Below are positions 62,817 through 64,000 of a DNA stretch of 64,000 nt, one piece after another. The stretch spans positions 186,001-250,000 of the forward strand of contig CALOBT010000025.1 in the NCBI GenBank assembly GCA_942491575.1, read 5' to 3'. The translations under genes and the position numbers were made by a program. The notes beneath the pieces were generated by a model, which was given only the letters and a program-made list of their open reading frames with translations, was not told the origin of the DNA and ran no database searches. Each line of letters begins with the position of its first letter. Within the stretch, counting starts at the first letter, position 1. This stretch comes from CAZHNW01 sp942491575 (GTDB taxonomy: Bacteria > Spirochaetota > UBA4802 > UBA5550).

Positions 62817-63790
62817 CTAAGCCCCACCGTATATCCAAGGGTAATGTAAAATCCTGTCTGAGAAAAAACCGCACTCCTGCTGCTTACGGTAACATCCCTG
62901 GAATAGGAAACTCCGTTTTTATCATCATTCCAGGTACCGCTTCGCTGTAACTCTACCGAAGACTCCTGATATATGAAACCGCCCCGGAGTTCAATATAAC
63001 TGGGACCGCCGATATAGAACTGCAGTCCCGCGGAAATCCCCGTCCTGAAACTTACCTCGTTGAAGAATGTCTCCTGCATACTGGCGGTAATACTATAGGT
63101 TTCCCCCGGTGCGATTACCGCGGGATCTCCCTTGAGCTCCGCCCTTCTCTCTCCGTTGAGAATTGCCATGCCAAATTCTATTCCCCCGAAGGGAATGATC
63201 CTGATTGCCTTAAAACCGAATCCCCTCTCATGAAAATAATAAAAGTTGACTGAGGGAATCACCAGGAGGCTTTTTTCCTCCATGGATATTTCACCATTGG
63301 AGATGGTAAACTCCGCCGGCTCCGTCGGATCCCCCCCGGGATTCTGGAAAACTATATCACCGGAATAATAACTTTTATCAATCTGTGAGAAGGGATAGAA
63401 TGTAAGGGCCAGACCAAGCCTGATCCCCCTGAAACTGCTTATCCCTTTTATTTTTTCAAACAGGGGGAAGTTATGAAGGGAGAGTCCCATCACATATTCC
63501 AGTGTCAGTACCGGCATTCCAAGGCGAATGTTGCTGATACCGGTATCCACATTATCAGAATAAATCAAACCGGCATTCTGCTCATGACGGCGGAAGAAAT
63601 CTTCATTAAACATTTCTTCCTTGCTGGCAATCCATGATGAAGACTCGGAAAAGAAGTGATAACCCATCCTGATATTCAATTCTCCCAGGTAGGTAAGACC
63701 GGAAGTTTCTGCCCCATTACCCCTATGGGTCCCCATCGTCAGGAGTAGCGTAGTAAAAATAATTATTATATAATATAATTCCTTTCTCAT
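62813..63790 (-). CDS. Outer-membrane beta-barrel-like protein
   Basis: A 325-residue precursor with a signal peptide (YYIIIIFTTLLLTMGTHRGNG). The mature sequence alternates amphipathic strands with aromatic residues (SYIELRGGFIYQESSVELQR) and ends GFYITLGYTVGLR, consistent with a barrel, although the last residue is Arg rather than Phe. Function unknown. It sits between a second barrel protein and the repeat lipoprotein in one operon. Confidence 0.75.
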   Translation of the reverse strand: MRKELYYIIIIFTTLLLTMGTHRGNGAETSGLTYLGELNIRMGYHFFSESSSWIASKEEMFNEDFFRRHEQNAGLIYSDNVDTGISNIRLGMPVLTLEYVMGLSLHNFPLFEKIKGISSFRGIRLGLALTFYPFSQIDKSYYSGDIVFQNPGGDPTEPAEFTISNGEISMEEKSLLVIPSVNFYYFHERGFGFKAIRIIPFGGIEFGMAILNGERRAELKGDPAVIAPGETYSITASMQETFFNEVSFRTGISAGLQFYIGGPSYIELRGGFIYQESSVELQRSGTWNDDKNGVSYSRDVTVSSRSAVFSQTGFYITLGYTVGLR

Positions 63791-63802
63791 TTTATGTTAC
63801 CT

Positions 63803-64000
63803 TTAGAAGAGTACCCCTGCCTGAATGAAAAATCCGTACATGTCGAGGCGGTTCTTTTCCCTTGAGTCAAAGGACTTCCCGTCAACCGTCATGGCATCCA
63901 CCGGAAAGGTCAGCTGGGTAACACCATCGGCGTTGACACTGCCGCTCCCGTTCACATCCCGGTGAAGATAAATAAAGCCGAAATTTCCGCCAATACGTAT
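63803..64000 (-). CDS. Outer-membrane beta-barrel protein, 3' part only (runs off right edge)
   Basis: The last 65 codons of a gene entering from the right edge. It ends with YGFFIQAGVLF: a final strand with terminal Phe, the BAM-complex signature of outer-membrane barrels. Twelve bases separate its stop from the next ATG (63790), placing it first in the outer-membrane operon visible here. Confidence 0.75.
   Translation of the reverse strand: MRIGGNFGFIYLHRDVNGSGSVNADGVTQLTFPVDAMTVDGKSFDSREKNRLDMYGFFIQAGVLF

Noticed and set aside
1..64000. CRISPR array or restriction-modification system
   Set aside because: No regularly spaced repeats of CRISPR type and no cas, methyltransferase or restriction subunit genes were found.

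Overview
The window looks like a chromosome segment of a Gram-negative anaerobe. Lipobox lipoproteins, outer-membrane beta-barrels ending in Phe, a tungsten-type aldehyde:ferredoxin oxidoreductase and an oxygen-sensitive CoA-dehydratase activase all fit this. The abundance of very large hybrid kinases, lipoproteins and TPR proteins suggests Spirochaetota, but no ribosomal or other phylogenetic marker is present, so that placement is a guess.

Layout. 1-7000: the 5' end of an unidentified gene, then a 2076-residue Ser/Thr kinase / AAA / GAF / histidine kinase / receiver / LytS-type kinase mosaic. 7.4-16.7 kb: glycogen phosphorylase, a small Zn-binding protein, an HDAC-like hydrolase, a broken cation-efflux transporter, a PrsW-PilZ-cNMP-binding fusion, an AmpG-like transporter and small unknowns. 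16.8-24.8 kb: a 1.6-kaa activase/dehydratase protein of the BadF/HgdC family and a hybrid histidine kinase. 24.9-29.4 kb: the most interesting block, a tightly packed minus-strand cassette. It holds an E1/ThiF-like adenylyltransferase, a 70-residue protein ending in Gly, and 203- and 526-residue proteins of no known family, preceded by a SET-domain protein. 29.5-39.5 kb: a duplicated-domain protein, an extended SDR with a Zn-binding tail, a sodium:solute symporter, a secreted propeller-transglutaminase-TPR protein, a FecR-TPR protein, and a fluoride-export pair (FluC/CrcB plus DUF190) behind an SDR. 39.6-46 kb: a dual-receiver protein, a decayed aconitase-X locus, aldehyde:ferredoxin oxidoreductase, and a MarR regulator facing an acetoacetate-decarboxylase-like enzyme and an SDR across a palindromic operator. 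46-50.3 kb: a lipoprotein, a HAMP-TPR protein, UvrC, a heptad-repeat membrane protein and tRNA-Pro(GGG).

50.3-54.8 kb is an accessory island just downstream of the tRNA. It contains a VapBC-like pair with an in-frame stop in the toxin, a Fic AMPylase-type protein, fragments of an ExeA-like transposition ATPase and of an IS66 element, and a truncated, frame-broken Rhs core. No integrase and no direct repeat of the tRNA end was found. 54.9-64 kb returns to core-like content: a B12-type radical SAM protein with a C-terminal HTH, a CheY-CheC-diguanylate cyclase operon closed by a terminator, a PTS EIIA-zinc ribbon fusion, and an outer-membrane operon (beta-barrel, outer-membrane protein, repeat lipoprotein) running off the right edge.

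Several genes (cation-efflux transporter, both aconitase-X subunits, VapC, Rhs) are visibly decaying, two of them by large internal deletions. Start codons were chosen from Shine-Dalgarno spacing and often differ from the longest possible frame.
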